This document shows positions 53,590 through 64,000 of a DNA stretch of 64,000 nucleotides, piece by piece. A model generated the notes under the pieces. The model was given only the letters and a program-made list of their open reading frames with translations. It did no database searches and was not told the DNA's origin. The stretch is from assembly GCA_963965975.1 (NCBI GenBank), contig OZ014420.1, forward strand, positions 3,188,001 through 3,252,000, read 5' to 3'. The translations under genes and the position numbers were made by a program. Numbering within the stretch: the stretch's first letter is position 1; every line of letters starts with the position of its first letter. This DNA comes from Xestospongia bergquistia (taxonomy: Eukaryota; Porifera; Demospongiae; Haplosclerida; Petrosiidae).

Positions 53590-54705
53590 CGTGTAATAAA
53601 AAAAGTATCATTTTAGTCTGTATAGGAAATAAAGGGGAGTGGTCATCTCAATCTTGGGATGTAAATTAGAACAAATACATTTAAGCATTTACTTTTTGTT
53701 GACATAACTACAACTTCTTTATTCTTGCTTGTATCCATATAGTTCCATATTTTCAATAAATTTTCATGTTTTTCAGACTTACTTATACATTGCTTTTAGT
53801 CTTTTGCATTACATAATTAAAAGTTAACCATCTATTTTTTCAAATGTGACTGTCATATTAGAAGCTCATTTCAGATACCAAAGTGGCTTAACCTTGTTCT
53901 TAAACTAGACCTACATAAAAGCTGCAGAATATCAAAGCTAAACATAGTCGAGATGGTGTTGAGAGATGGGACTTAATCGTGGTGAGTTTGGAGCAGACAT
54001 GTACAGAAGTGACTTGTTGTAGTATCATTACTGCTTTGAAGAGTGACATTGTTGGACAGACTCAAGTCATCCAAAAAATGAATCTTATATTTTACAAGAT
54101 AGTGCATGTCAAGTGACATTTAGGAGAGAAGACCCAATCAATAACATTACTGTCTTTCTTTTACACAGACTAATTAACCTCTCAAGTTCATCAGTTGTCA
54201 CAGGAAAATTACACAAGCATTTGCTAGCACTTATTTTTTCAAAGGATAAAGTTGAGATATCAGGATGTTTTAGTAGCTGATAGTCCATTGAAAGTATCAT
54301 TCAGTACTTTACGTTATACTCAATTTAGGTATGTATTCATGTAATAGATATGACTGTAACCTTAATAACACATATATTTCAGGGCTTGTATTTGTGAAAT
54401 AAGGATAAATATTAAAGTTGAATAAACACTTTTAACTTTTGATATTGGTACTAAATCACATATTCTTCAATATTAAAATATCTATATAGCACTCTATCAG
54501 ATTTACTTGAACACTATATGAGATTTATTCATTGCTGCATATTCTGACTAATAACATTATAAGGTATTAATAATAATGAATTATTGTACAGGTTCCTTAT
54601 AACTCAAATTGTTCACAGAGTGAGTTTCAATTTGCTGCTGAACAATATTTTATCTAATCAACCTTGATAATTGTCCACTACCTACACTATAAGTTCATGC
54701 AAAAC

Positions 54706-54764
<59 letters not shown>

Positions 54765-57060
54765 TGGTATACCTTCATACATTATGTCTATATATTTTAT
54801 ACATTGGACTGTTTCAAGGAAACCTCACTTACTGGAGCTCTCAAGAATATCTCCTTAAAAATGAATTCTTTGACAAACCTGAATACCAACAGCTTCCTTT
54901 AGGTCCATCCCAAATGGATATTAACGAGTATCGAGTTCTGACTAGTAGCGTACCAAATGTTTATATGATATACCTGTAGGGGGGACTTTAGATTGGTAAG
55001 CATCTGTCAATTAAATATATTTACCTTGAGGTGAATTTTGTAATGTTTGTTTAACTTTAGCTAGTCCAGTTTGTAATGGCTTTGGATTTTTGTGGTATAA
55101 TTGGTTAACTATGAAGTATAGGGTATTTTCTGTATATAAAATGGTAAACAGGTTTAGTGTAATGATGGCAGCTGCTACGATACATCAATAAATCAGTTAA
55201 TCCATAAACTAATAACATAACGTTGACACAAGGTTTTGTCATTTAGGATTAAAGCTTGGTCTTACACTATATTGCTATGTATCTCATGCAGAAGGAATCA
55301 TTTAGAAATTATTAGGGCTGATTTTTAAGGATTCACAAAGATCTTTTATTCTTGTATTTTTATCATTTTTTAAGTGTTTGGTTACTTTTTTGGCTTATCT
55401 GGACAAATTTTATTATGTCTTTAACTTCATTTTGATTTTATCACAAATTTTATTAAAATTAATTAGTGTCTTATTTAAATCTATTGTCACTCTAATTAGA
55501 TAATCAATGCCATGACTTTGTAAAAGAGAAGACAGTCTTGGAGTTACCATGAAGTTTGCTAATGACATTGACAAAACATATACTGCCATGTTCTTTATTT
55601 TACAATCCACTATTAGTATTACTCTCTCTCCATTTCACAACTGTCTTTTATTAGTTCCTCCATCTCATACTACATCTCTGAATTCAAATAAATTCTGCAC
55701 AACAGAATAGCACACTTGTATAGAAGCTGCCAAGCTACCAGAACTCAAAGTGGATTTGGACTGGATTAAAAATTGCACAGACACATGCATTAATCAAATC
55801 CATAGCAGGTGTATGCAACACAGCATTGTAGGCAAGAACAAACAAACCTAACAATTTAGTATTCTAAAGGACACAAATGACATCACTGTATGTTATGTTT
55901 ATGTATATAAACTTATAGCAAATAATTGCTGACTTCTCAGTTGTTCTCTTAATACACAGTATGTATAGAGAAATATATATATAACAGTATATATTTATGT
56001 GGAGTTCAACAAGATACATGTACTACAAGAGTCTCCATACAGGTACTCTACTTGTGTGTCAGTAGTACTACAAGGTTGTTGTACTATACATATACTGCAG
56101 TATATTATCGCTTATTGTAGGAAAGGGATATGTACAGAATATAACTTTGGTCAGATGTTAACAATAAAATTGAATCAATACTCAAGCAGATCACCTAATC
56201 ACTTGTTTTGTAATTGTCTCTCTTTCTCCTACTATTGCTGTCATAATAATCCTTTATTGAAACACAACATCAACAAAAGGGTTGTCTTAATAGACCATAC
56301 TCATCATATGTAGTGGTCACTAGTTGTATTACCGTTTGCTATATGTATAGATGTTTTTTTAGTGATCCAAAGTCTCAACTATTTCTGAGAAAGTCCTTTA
56401 CACAGAAATATGGTGGGAGATAATCAAGGAGGGCTAGTATAACATAGATCTAAAACTACTCCAGGTGCTTTAGGTTATATTTAAGTATTCCATATAATTA
56501 TAATGTCCATACTAGTACATGGGAATTTCCTAAATGTGAAGAAAATTGAATGTAGACATAGATGTCTGAGAGCTATGATAGTGTTGGGGAGATATAGTGA
56601 ACTATTTAAAATTCTGACTCAAACAAGATCTATATGAGGGAAGGTTATGAGTTTGTATAAAGTAAGATAAGACAGAAATCATAGATAATGAAATAAGATC
56701 TACATGTCTCCTCTCCTTTGTTACTTCTTATCAACAATAACATAGTATAACATAAAAGCAACTCCATTGACAGATATATGATTTGACAAAGAGTGTATCA
56801 GATCTAGAGATTATCTTGTTAGAGCAGTTCAAATAAACTGCATAGAGGTATTTATTAGGATAAAGATAATCTGAAGATAGCACTTGATGTCTTTCTTAGA
56901 AGATGAATCAGATGATTTGGTTGAGAAGACAAAAATATCAGTAAGACAAGAGACATTGCTTTATTCTTTAGTCAGTGCGTGTCGTTCTGGACAAACAGTT
57001 AGCATTCAATGGAAGTTAATACATCTAAGTCAATTTCATAGTAACAAATGGTCAGTACTG
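53590..57060. other. Gene-poor intergenic DNA with a TA array and an exon-like fragment
   Basis: A (TA)n array lies at about 54710-54760. At 54817-54978 (plus), after a TTTCAAG acceptor-like site, an open stretch reads NLTYWSSQEYLLKNEFFDKP and onward to VPNVYMIYL. It looks coding in composition but I recognise no family and it has no partner exons, so it may be an exon relic. Nothing else is supported. Confidence 0.4.
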
Positions 57061-57169
57061 TATTAATCAAAAATACTAGTTCTCTTTGCAGTCACCTGAT
57101 CTCTTCTGAATAGATTTTATGATCACTAATACATGCTATCAGGATATTATTGACGTCATCTCTAGTACA

Positions 57170-58200
57170 AAACAATCTCATACTAATAATGAACAGCTAA
57201 ACAGCTCTCAACCAGTTGATCATCATCTCTAGTAAACAGTTATAATGGATACTCAACTAGATCATCAACTACAGAATAAAAATGATCTATTAGAATTAAA
57301 ACAAGTTCATAAAGATCAATCTTACATAGAGTAATGATCAGAGAATTGCACTAGATCATCTCACTCCAGTTATCAATGTCTCCTTATAGAATTAGAATTT
57401 GAGAGCTGCAATAGATCAACATCTAGTCCAATCATCAATGTATCTCACTATAAAATTAAAGGAAATAGTTTAGTACAAGATTGTGTTCTGTCTAACCTAT
57501 CAGTGAACATCAACATTATATACATCAATATACTAGATCAAAGCCCATCTAAAAGTTATGTTTAGTACAGGACTGTAGTCATCAGTTAATGGAGATTGAA
57601 TCATCATAACCAGTGTGACATTAACATGACCATCCTATCATAAAATAGAAAGTTCATTATAGTAGATTAAAGTCCTCCTAAAAAATTAAAACACATATTT
57701 AGTACAGAACTGTCCATATTATAATAACATATATCTTACAATAGTAATCAGTCAATAGAGATCATCTCATCTCAACCAGTGACTATTAACTCATCAATCC
57801 TATTATAGAACAAAATAGTTCAGTAGACAATTATACTAATTAATAAATCATCTTACAGTAGGTATATTAACAAATATCATAAGATCAGTAGCTATAATAG
57901 ACCTACTAAATGTAATAGAATTTGTTCTGTTCTAATATTATAAGTGTGACCATTAAACTGTACATCCTATTATCAAAATTATACAGTTCATTCAGTAACC
58001 AATTGTAAATTAACCTACAGTAGGTATATTAACAAATGTCATTAGATCATCTCTAGTAGTTGTTATTGATAGACCTACTAAATGTAACAATTTGTTTTGC
58101 TCTAAAATTAACAACTCTTAACTATTAGAACATTGTATCATTATACTACAGAACAATAAGTAGTTAGTAAATTTGTAATAAATAATAGATATAACTTGCA
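57170..58200. repeat. Degenerate satellite, GATCATCTC-rich family
   Basis: Repeated phrases such as ACTAGATCATCAACTACAGAATAAAA and TAGATCATCTCACTCCAGTTATCAATGTCTC recur here and again at 63650-64000. A tandem pair with a roughly 160-bp period is clear: CAGTAGGTATATTAACAAAT followed by GACCTACTAAATGTAA occurs from about 57856 and again from about 58018. Confidence 0.75.
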
Positions 58201-58589
58201 TATAGTATATCATTGGACTATACTAGATCTAGATCATCTCAGTTGGTGTAAAATAAGTTACTATAATACTTTAAAAGAAAAATTCTAAAAACATTTATTT
58301 ATCATGTCTTTCTATTAACTTACTAGCAGGAGAACACTGATCTCCAATAGATCAGCAAACAGTTCTAATCCAAGTAGCCCAAAACAGGTATCATTTAAAT
58401 TGTTTACAAACATCTCCAGTAGACTAGTAAATAACAGTCCTACTATAAAATGAAAAATAGTCAAAACAGAGCAATATGATTTTCTTGCTTTTTTCAAGCA
58501 TCTTGGATCCTTGAAATTTCTTTTTTTTTCTAAAACTTCTGTGATTTAGTTAGATGTCTGTAAAGAAATCAAGTAAAATTGTAAATGTC

Positions 58590-59060
58590 AGTAAGATCTA
58601 GATCCTGATGTCAGTAGATGAAAAAAAAGGAAAATGTTAGATACCAGTATAAAAATGAAACTCCTAGCTGCCAGTAGGAAACAAGAAAATCCATGAAAAT
58701 TCTGAGATACCAGTAATGTTCCTGGATACCAGTGGAAACAAGAATTGACAATCAAATAATGGCAGTGGTGGTAGAAATGTTGTGTCAAGTTGATATTTAG
58801 GAGGTGGAGATCAGTGAGTTAATGTTTAGGAGGTTGAGATCAGTATCATAATACATAAAGTATAGATGTGCTCTGGACAAATAAGTCATTGCCTAAAATC
58901 ATTCATGTCAATGAAAAACAAGAAATAATTTCGATTCCAGTGAGAAACATCATGTAGCTAGAAATAAAGCAAGTAAACCAAATCTTAGATGCCAGGATAA
59001 TGATGTCAGTAAAAAACAAGAGATGCCAGTAAGACAAGAATTAATATTGCAGGATTATAT
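58590..59060. repeat. Degenerate minisatellite, ATACCAGTAGGAAACAAGAA family
   Basis: Loose tandem copies of a unit of about 30 bp containing CCAGTAG/GAAACAAGAAA, from about 58600 to 59040. No coding potential. Confidence 0.65.
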
Positions 59061-59459
59061 AACAGAGAGACAGTTAACAATTTAGAATCAATTTATATCA
59101 CACAAGGGGTTTACTATTTGACACAAGGGTTAACACATACAATACAGACTTCACTTATACAACAGATACAGAGGTTTTAAATGACAGCATTATATGGTCA
59201 CTGAGGGTTAACAATTCAAGATTAATTACAGACACAAATAAACAATTCATACCATACACAGAGAATAAGTCAGGAAAACATGACAGACACAGAGGGTTAA
59301 CAAGTCAGATCAAGTTATACCACACATAGGAGGGGGTTGACAATTTAGGATAGTGTGATAAACACAAGAGGGTTAAGAATAAAGGTGTTTTTATACAACA
59401 GATACAGAGTCAATACTTCAGGAGACAGACACTAACAAGTGTCTGGATCAAGTTATACA
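59041..59459. repeat. Degenerate minisatellite, GGGTTAACAATTCA family (left arm)
   Basis: Imperfect tandem units of roughly 40-50 bp built on ACACAGAGGGTTAACAATTC. The hAT element is inserted in this array, which resumes at 62650. A copy at 59304-59345 preserves the pre-insertion target sequence. Confidence 0.75.
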
Positions 59460-62400
59460 AGGGCTGATCCAGGGGGGGGGTGGTAAGGGTGGATTTCCCC
59501 CCCCCTTTTCCCATGAATTACTTAATATAAATAATTTTAATAAAGCCAATAATTAATCAATTGAAAAGAACTGAATCACAAGTCATTTTTCTAGGGTTTC
59601 TTAATTTAAATTGTTCACAACATTTTTCTATACTTATTTCATAATTAAATCCTTGCATCCCTATTACACCTAAATTGCCAAGTCTGTCAGAAGTCATTGT
59701 TGTTTGCAACCATGTGTGAATCTGTCTTAAACATGAAAATGATCTTTCTGCTTCTGTACTACCTATTGGAAGAACTGCCAGGATACATAAAAGCTCCCTG
59801 ACATTTGGATAAAAAATGGAATCAGCATCTAATTTAAGTAGACTCGTTACTGATCTTGGTTCTTTGATACTTTCACAGTGTACTTTCCATCGTCTAAGTT
59901 CACTTTCAAAGTTATCTGATGATGGCATCAGATGGGTCCATTTTGAAGCTAGGAGATCAGCTGTGTCACTAATATCACTTTCATCCTTTTTAGTGATGAT
60001 TTCAGGAATTAAGGAGCAAAGCTCATAATGTGCCCGTTTTTCTGGTGCAAATCTACACTCTAACTCAGAAACAATTGAGTCAAGGAAGGGAATTGTAACT
60101 TACTTTCCAGTAATCCTTTGGAGATGTAACATCAGGATTTGATCTCATTGTTTGTCTTACCTTCAGTATGCGTGGCATGTCCTCATTACTCCCTATGTCA
60201 TCTGCCAGCTTGAGAGCTTTAGAGTAAACAGAATTGTGCTGAGTAGATACATGTTCCCTCATTCTCTTGTAGGCCTCTTTTACTTCATCAACCTTTTTAA
60301 AGCCAAAGTAAACTTCCTGTAGTCTTCCTTGAAGGCATTCAGCAATTGGACAAATTGGTTCCAAAAGTTCTTTTGCAATCAAGAAGACGACTATGTGCTC
60401 AAACTTACAGAAAGTGTGTCGAAGTCCATTTGCATAACTGCGAGACTCAGAATCCCAGTTCCAATGATTACCTTCTGGATATAACTGTTCCTCATCACTT
60501 GGATGGCATATTTCATTCCAAGTTTGAACAAGATATGGATACAATTTAAAAATAGCCGTAAAAGTGGTATGTCGTTCAATCCATCTGGTTTTGCATAGGC
60601 CATTTATTTTAACTTTCTTTGCATGATTAGGACAAAAACATTTGATTACCATTTCAAGAAATCGTTGGCGCTTTGGGGAGTTATCAAAGAACAAAAATGC
60701 TTGATGGCAGCTGTCTATCATATTTCTAATAGATGAAATTTTCGAGGAGTTGCATATTACAAGGTTTAAGCTATGTAATACGCATCCTTGGTAAATCACA
60801 TCAGGAGCAAATTTCTGAATATGGGCTTGTACACCTGATCTTGAAGAACTCATAGAGGCTGTAGTGTCATATGCTTGCCCACGACATTTTGTTACATCGA
60901 TTTCATGACATTCAAGTACCTTTAGGATACCCTCAGCTATCTTTTCCCCTGTGATTCTTTCTAAGAAGTGAAAATCCAAGAGGACCTCGTGTTTCTTGGC
61001 AACAAATTCAGTGTTAGTCCTAACTTCCAGAAAGCGTAAGCAAACTGATAAGATCTCTTTACCATGAGAAGTTACTTCATCTGCTATCAGTGAAAAATGA
61101 GGACAAATCATCAAGCAATCTTGATAAAATTGACGAATTTATGTGGCAGCTATTTCTAGGATCTCATTTTGGATTGTTTTGCTAATATACTTTGCATTTT
61201 TTGGACCAGAAACTAGATGCGCCTGCAAAGTGCTGTTTGTTTTGGCAAGCAATCTTAAAATAGCTATGAAATTACCTTCATTGAAACATGGAGGCTTGGA
61301 GAAGTCTATCTTGTCTTGTCTATGTCCTTGCAGGGCCACTTTCTGCCTGGCACAAGTTAAAACTGCTTCTACTAAGACAGGTAAAATTTCAGAATTGAAC
61401 AAAAAATTTTTCTGATTAGTATCTGTGAGTCTACTGTCAATTCTGATTTCTGGATTGGAATAGCTAGCTTTGAAGGTGTATGATCTCTAAACTGCACACA
61501 AGTGATAAACATTTTTGCAGTGTCTAGCAAGAATCTCGGTGGATTTGTTGTAATTGACAAAAGGGGTGTTAACAAAACTCTTGAGCTGTACCTTCTCACT
61601 ATCTGTTAAGAAAATTATGCACGGTAAGCACCAACCTCCTTTCTCCACACATCCACCATAGAAAAGCCATGTGTGCTGTTCCAACCATTTCCTTTGAAAG
61701 GATATCTTTCGCTGTTGACTACCCCTTTTATAAGGAAAATATCTGTAATCCAAGCTTGAGGTTTGATTGTGTGGAATTTTTTCATTCGGTGATGTAGTAA
61801 GAAGTTTGTACTTTTCAGATTCTGTTAGCAATCTGCTTTTTTTAAATTGCTACCTCTATTAGATTTAATGAATGATTGTGGCAAGGTGGAACAATTACAC
61901 TGCTCGAATTTTCCTCACATGAGTTGGAACATTGTGCCATTCCTGATCCTGATGCAGTAATGACATCATTATCACCCGTGATCATAGGTGTACCAAGATC
62001 ATCCTCACTGGTATCTTGTTGGGGAATTTGGGATGTATTGTCTCCTGTATTCCTATGTTGCTGGGGACTCTGAGGTATACTGGTACCAATACTGATAACT
62101 TCATCTTGTAAACTGTCATGTGGAAACTCTTGTGAGAGTGAGTTACTGGTACTAGATAAGTCATTATTAATAGTAGACTGAGATGAATGCAACTCTGAAT
62201 CATGGGCCTGTGAAGATCATTGACTATAATAATCCATTCATAACTATTATTATTACACCTTGTACTGATGTTGAGCTTGACTGGTAAATAAAGACCTGAT
62301 GTCTTTAGTACCATTGCTGCTTTTCTTTTTCCACTTTCCCATGATCATGACACAATGACATGAACTGAGGACACTTAGTCACAGCTGCACAAACACATGT

Positions 62401-62649
62401 AGTAACCTGAAGTATACTGAAGTCCTAGGCTCCAACAATCAAGCAGTCATGCATGCAGTTAAATTTTCACAAGTCATTGTCAACTCAACTGTAAATACAT
62501 GATCATGTTTGAAGTTAACAGTAATATAAACTTGACTGCTACAGTGGATGATCAAAAGTGTAGTGCTACATGTAATTTTTTCTCATGGAGTTTCAGAGTT
62601 TTACTTTAATTCCACCCCCCCCCCCTTGGGAATTTCTGGATCAGCCACT
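59460..62649. mobile_element. hAT-superfamily transposon, 3.19 kb, decayed
   Basis: Ends are AGGGCTGATCCAG (left) and, reverse complemented, AGTGGCTGATCCAG (right), each next to a long G/C run. Flanks are GTTATACA (59452-59459) and GTTATACC (62650-62657), an 8-bp duplication with one later change. The satellite copy at 59304 still shows the unoccupied site AAGTTATACCACA. The interior encodes a minus-strand hAT transposase relic. Confidence 0.88.
59557..62192 (-). pseudogene. hAT transposase (TTF zinc finger / DUF4371, ZMYM1-like), frameshifted
   Basis: In order on the minus strand: a Ser/Gln-rich N-terminus (62192-61842); a TTF-type zinc-finger part with YFPYKRG and a WCLPCIIF Cys pair (61831-61487); CARQKVALQGHRQD (61402-61139); the RNase H-like core with LIADEVTSHGKEILSV and CRGQAYDTTASMSS (61114-60080); and the hAT dimerisation domain with TEAERSFSCLRQIHTWLQTT (59928-59557, open upstream to about 60100). 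Neighbouring parts sit in different frames near 61840, 61490, 61420, 61130 and 60100, so the protein cannot be made without introns or repair. The 61840 junction could be an intron; the rest look like frameshifts and a stop. Confidence 0.82.
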
Positions 62650-63049
62650 GTTATACCACATATAGGGAGTTGACAATTTAAGATTAAATGAAAGACACAA
62701 AGGGGGGGGGTTGAAGTTTATATGACAGACACAAAGGGTTAATATTTCTGGATTATACAAGACAGAGGATAATAAGTCAAGATTATAAACACATACAAGG
62801 CGAACAATAATGAAAAAAGGGGTTAATAATTCAAGATTTATCATTATATAATGAACAGCATTCCAGACACAGAGGGTTTGAAAGATAATTAAATATGGGA
62901 GGGTCTGACATTAGGGGGAGCAATAATGAATAGAGGGGTTAATAATTCAGATTGTATAACACCACAGATATAAAACAACAGTGTTTCTGAATTATTATAA
63001 CACATGTACAGGGTTTGAAGGGTGACAAAGGGGTTAATGAAATATATAT
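62650..63049. repeat. Minisatellite, GGGTTAACAATTCA family (right arm)
   Basis: Continuation of the left-arm array: repeated ACACAAAGGGTTAATA, GGGAGTTGACAATTTAAGATT and similar units, with G runs. No gene seen. Confidence 0.7.
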
Positions 63050-63248
63050 CAGACCCTTAAACAGGGTTCTGAAAAGGGGGGTGACAAATCTCTAACAGGG
63101 GTCTGCGGGTCCTCCCATAGAAAAATGTTTTAAAGTAGGTACTCAAAGAGATCCTCTGATCAAAGCAAAACAAACACGAATAATTAATTATTAAGCTCAA
63201 AAGGGGGGTGACTTGTCACCCCCTATCACCACCCTGTGTACGGGCCTG
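63050..63248. mobile_element. Short inverted-repeat element (about 199 bp), probable hAT-like MITE
   Basis: The left end CAGACCCTTAAACAGGGTTC and the reverse-complemented right end CAGGCCCGTACACAGGGTGG align, and both continue into a G run with GGTGACAA. The flanks share TATAT but not a clean 8-bp duplication. No coding capacity. Confidence 0.6.
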
Positions 63249-64000
63249 TATATGAGAGGGTCTAACATCAGGTTTAATATCAAGATGATGGATCACATAA
63301 GAGATTGTACAAGGGCATTGGTATGTATAACAAGATTTGAGGTAACACAAGACAAGTTTGTTCCATGTCCAAATCCACCTATTGATGCCTGAGACTAGTG
63401 AAGCACCTACAATTAAATTATGATCCCCATATGAACAACCTATAAAGTGATGCTTGACCATATTCAAGATACCCCATCAACCTCAAGATCCAAGCTGAGC
63501 CACAACCAGTAATCAATGTCTAATAATTCTCAAGATCCTCAAGACAAAACCAATTGTTAACGTCCAGTTTTAGATAAATCTACTAAAGAGACAAAAATAA
63601 TAAGTAGTATATATAGTATAGTAAATGTATTAGTATACAACCTCATTAACAGCAGTTATAAAGGAGACTCAACTAGAACATCAACTACAGAATAAAATGA
63701 TTAAATGGAATTTAAAAAAGTATATAAAGATTAGAGTAATGATTAGAGAACTGCAGTAGATCATCTCAGTCCAGTCATCAATATCTCACCATTGAATTAA
63801 AGGAGATAATTAAACAAAACTATAATAAGATATAACTTACAATAGTAATCAGTAAATTTTTAAATCAGACCATCATTACCAGCACTACAAGTGACCATTA
63901 AACCTGTCCATCCTAAAGTTCATTCAGTAGACAATTGTACTATTTAATAAGTCAACTTACAGTAGTTATCTTTTAATGGAGATCAGATCATAAATCTACT
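63249..64000. repeat. Satellite DNA, GATCATCTC-rich family (second block)
   Basis: Positions 63640-63810 repeat text of 57240-57470 (GGAGACTCAACTAGAACATC, CAACTACAGAATAAAATGAT, GTAGATCATCTCAGTCCAGT). The block runs off the right edge. No gene is supported. Confidence 0.65.

Noticed and set aside
59816..62073. Plus-strand open frames inside the hAT element
   Set aside because: They mirror the minus-strand transposase relic and have no features of their own.

Overview
This is eukaryotic, intron-rich, AT-rich animal DNA. Introns are mostly 40-70 bp with GT..AG ends, intergenic gaps are short, and a 200-N assembly gap lies at 2938-3137. The gene content points to an early-branching metazoan: a laminin alpha-like chain, Ig-domain surface proteins, a DAPK1-type ANK-ROC-COR-death protein, and the GPI-anchor enzyme PIG-O. 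Compact genes mixed with small transposons fit a demosponge such as Amphimedon. The organism is an inference; no marker gene settles it.

Layout: (1) 0.3-5.5 kb, two head-to-head genes for secreted or surface Ig-like proteins, whose start codons are 253 bp apart. (2) 5.6-22 kb, housekeeping genes: RSL24D1 (minus), PIG-O (plus, starting 54 bp from RSL24D1), agmatinase (minus, mitochondrial), ETFA (minus, mitochondrial), and an unrecognised 233-residue basic protein (plus) starting 104 bp from ETFA. (3) 23.7-32 kb, the most interesting block. Two tandem minus-strand genes together hold every module of animal DAPK1, but as separate genes and in the opposite order: ANK-ROC-COR-death upstream, kinase plus a basic regulatory helix downstream. 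(4) 32.2-37.2 kb, a gene graveyard with a minisatellite, a COQ3-like pseudogene split by a GA microsatellite, and a PDZ pseudogene interrupted by a 489-bp MITE. (5) 37.2-48.4 kb, a laminin alpha-like gene with a roughly 400-residue Thr/Ser tandem-repeat linker between LG3 and LG4. (6) 48.4-53.5 kb, a 58-bp palindromic element with a 9-bp target duplication, then an isopenicillin N synthase-like 2-oxoglutarate/Fe(II) oxygenase. (7) 53.5-64 kb, a gene-poor, satellite-rich stretch carrying a decayed 3.2-kb hAT transposon whose empty target site can be read from a neighbouring satellite copy.

Most exon models were built by hand from splice signals plus reading-phase agreement. Family names rest on remembered conserved motifs, not on database searches. 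For the long laminin gene only the outer ends and the domain blocks are given.
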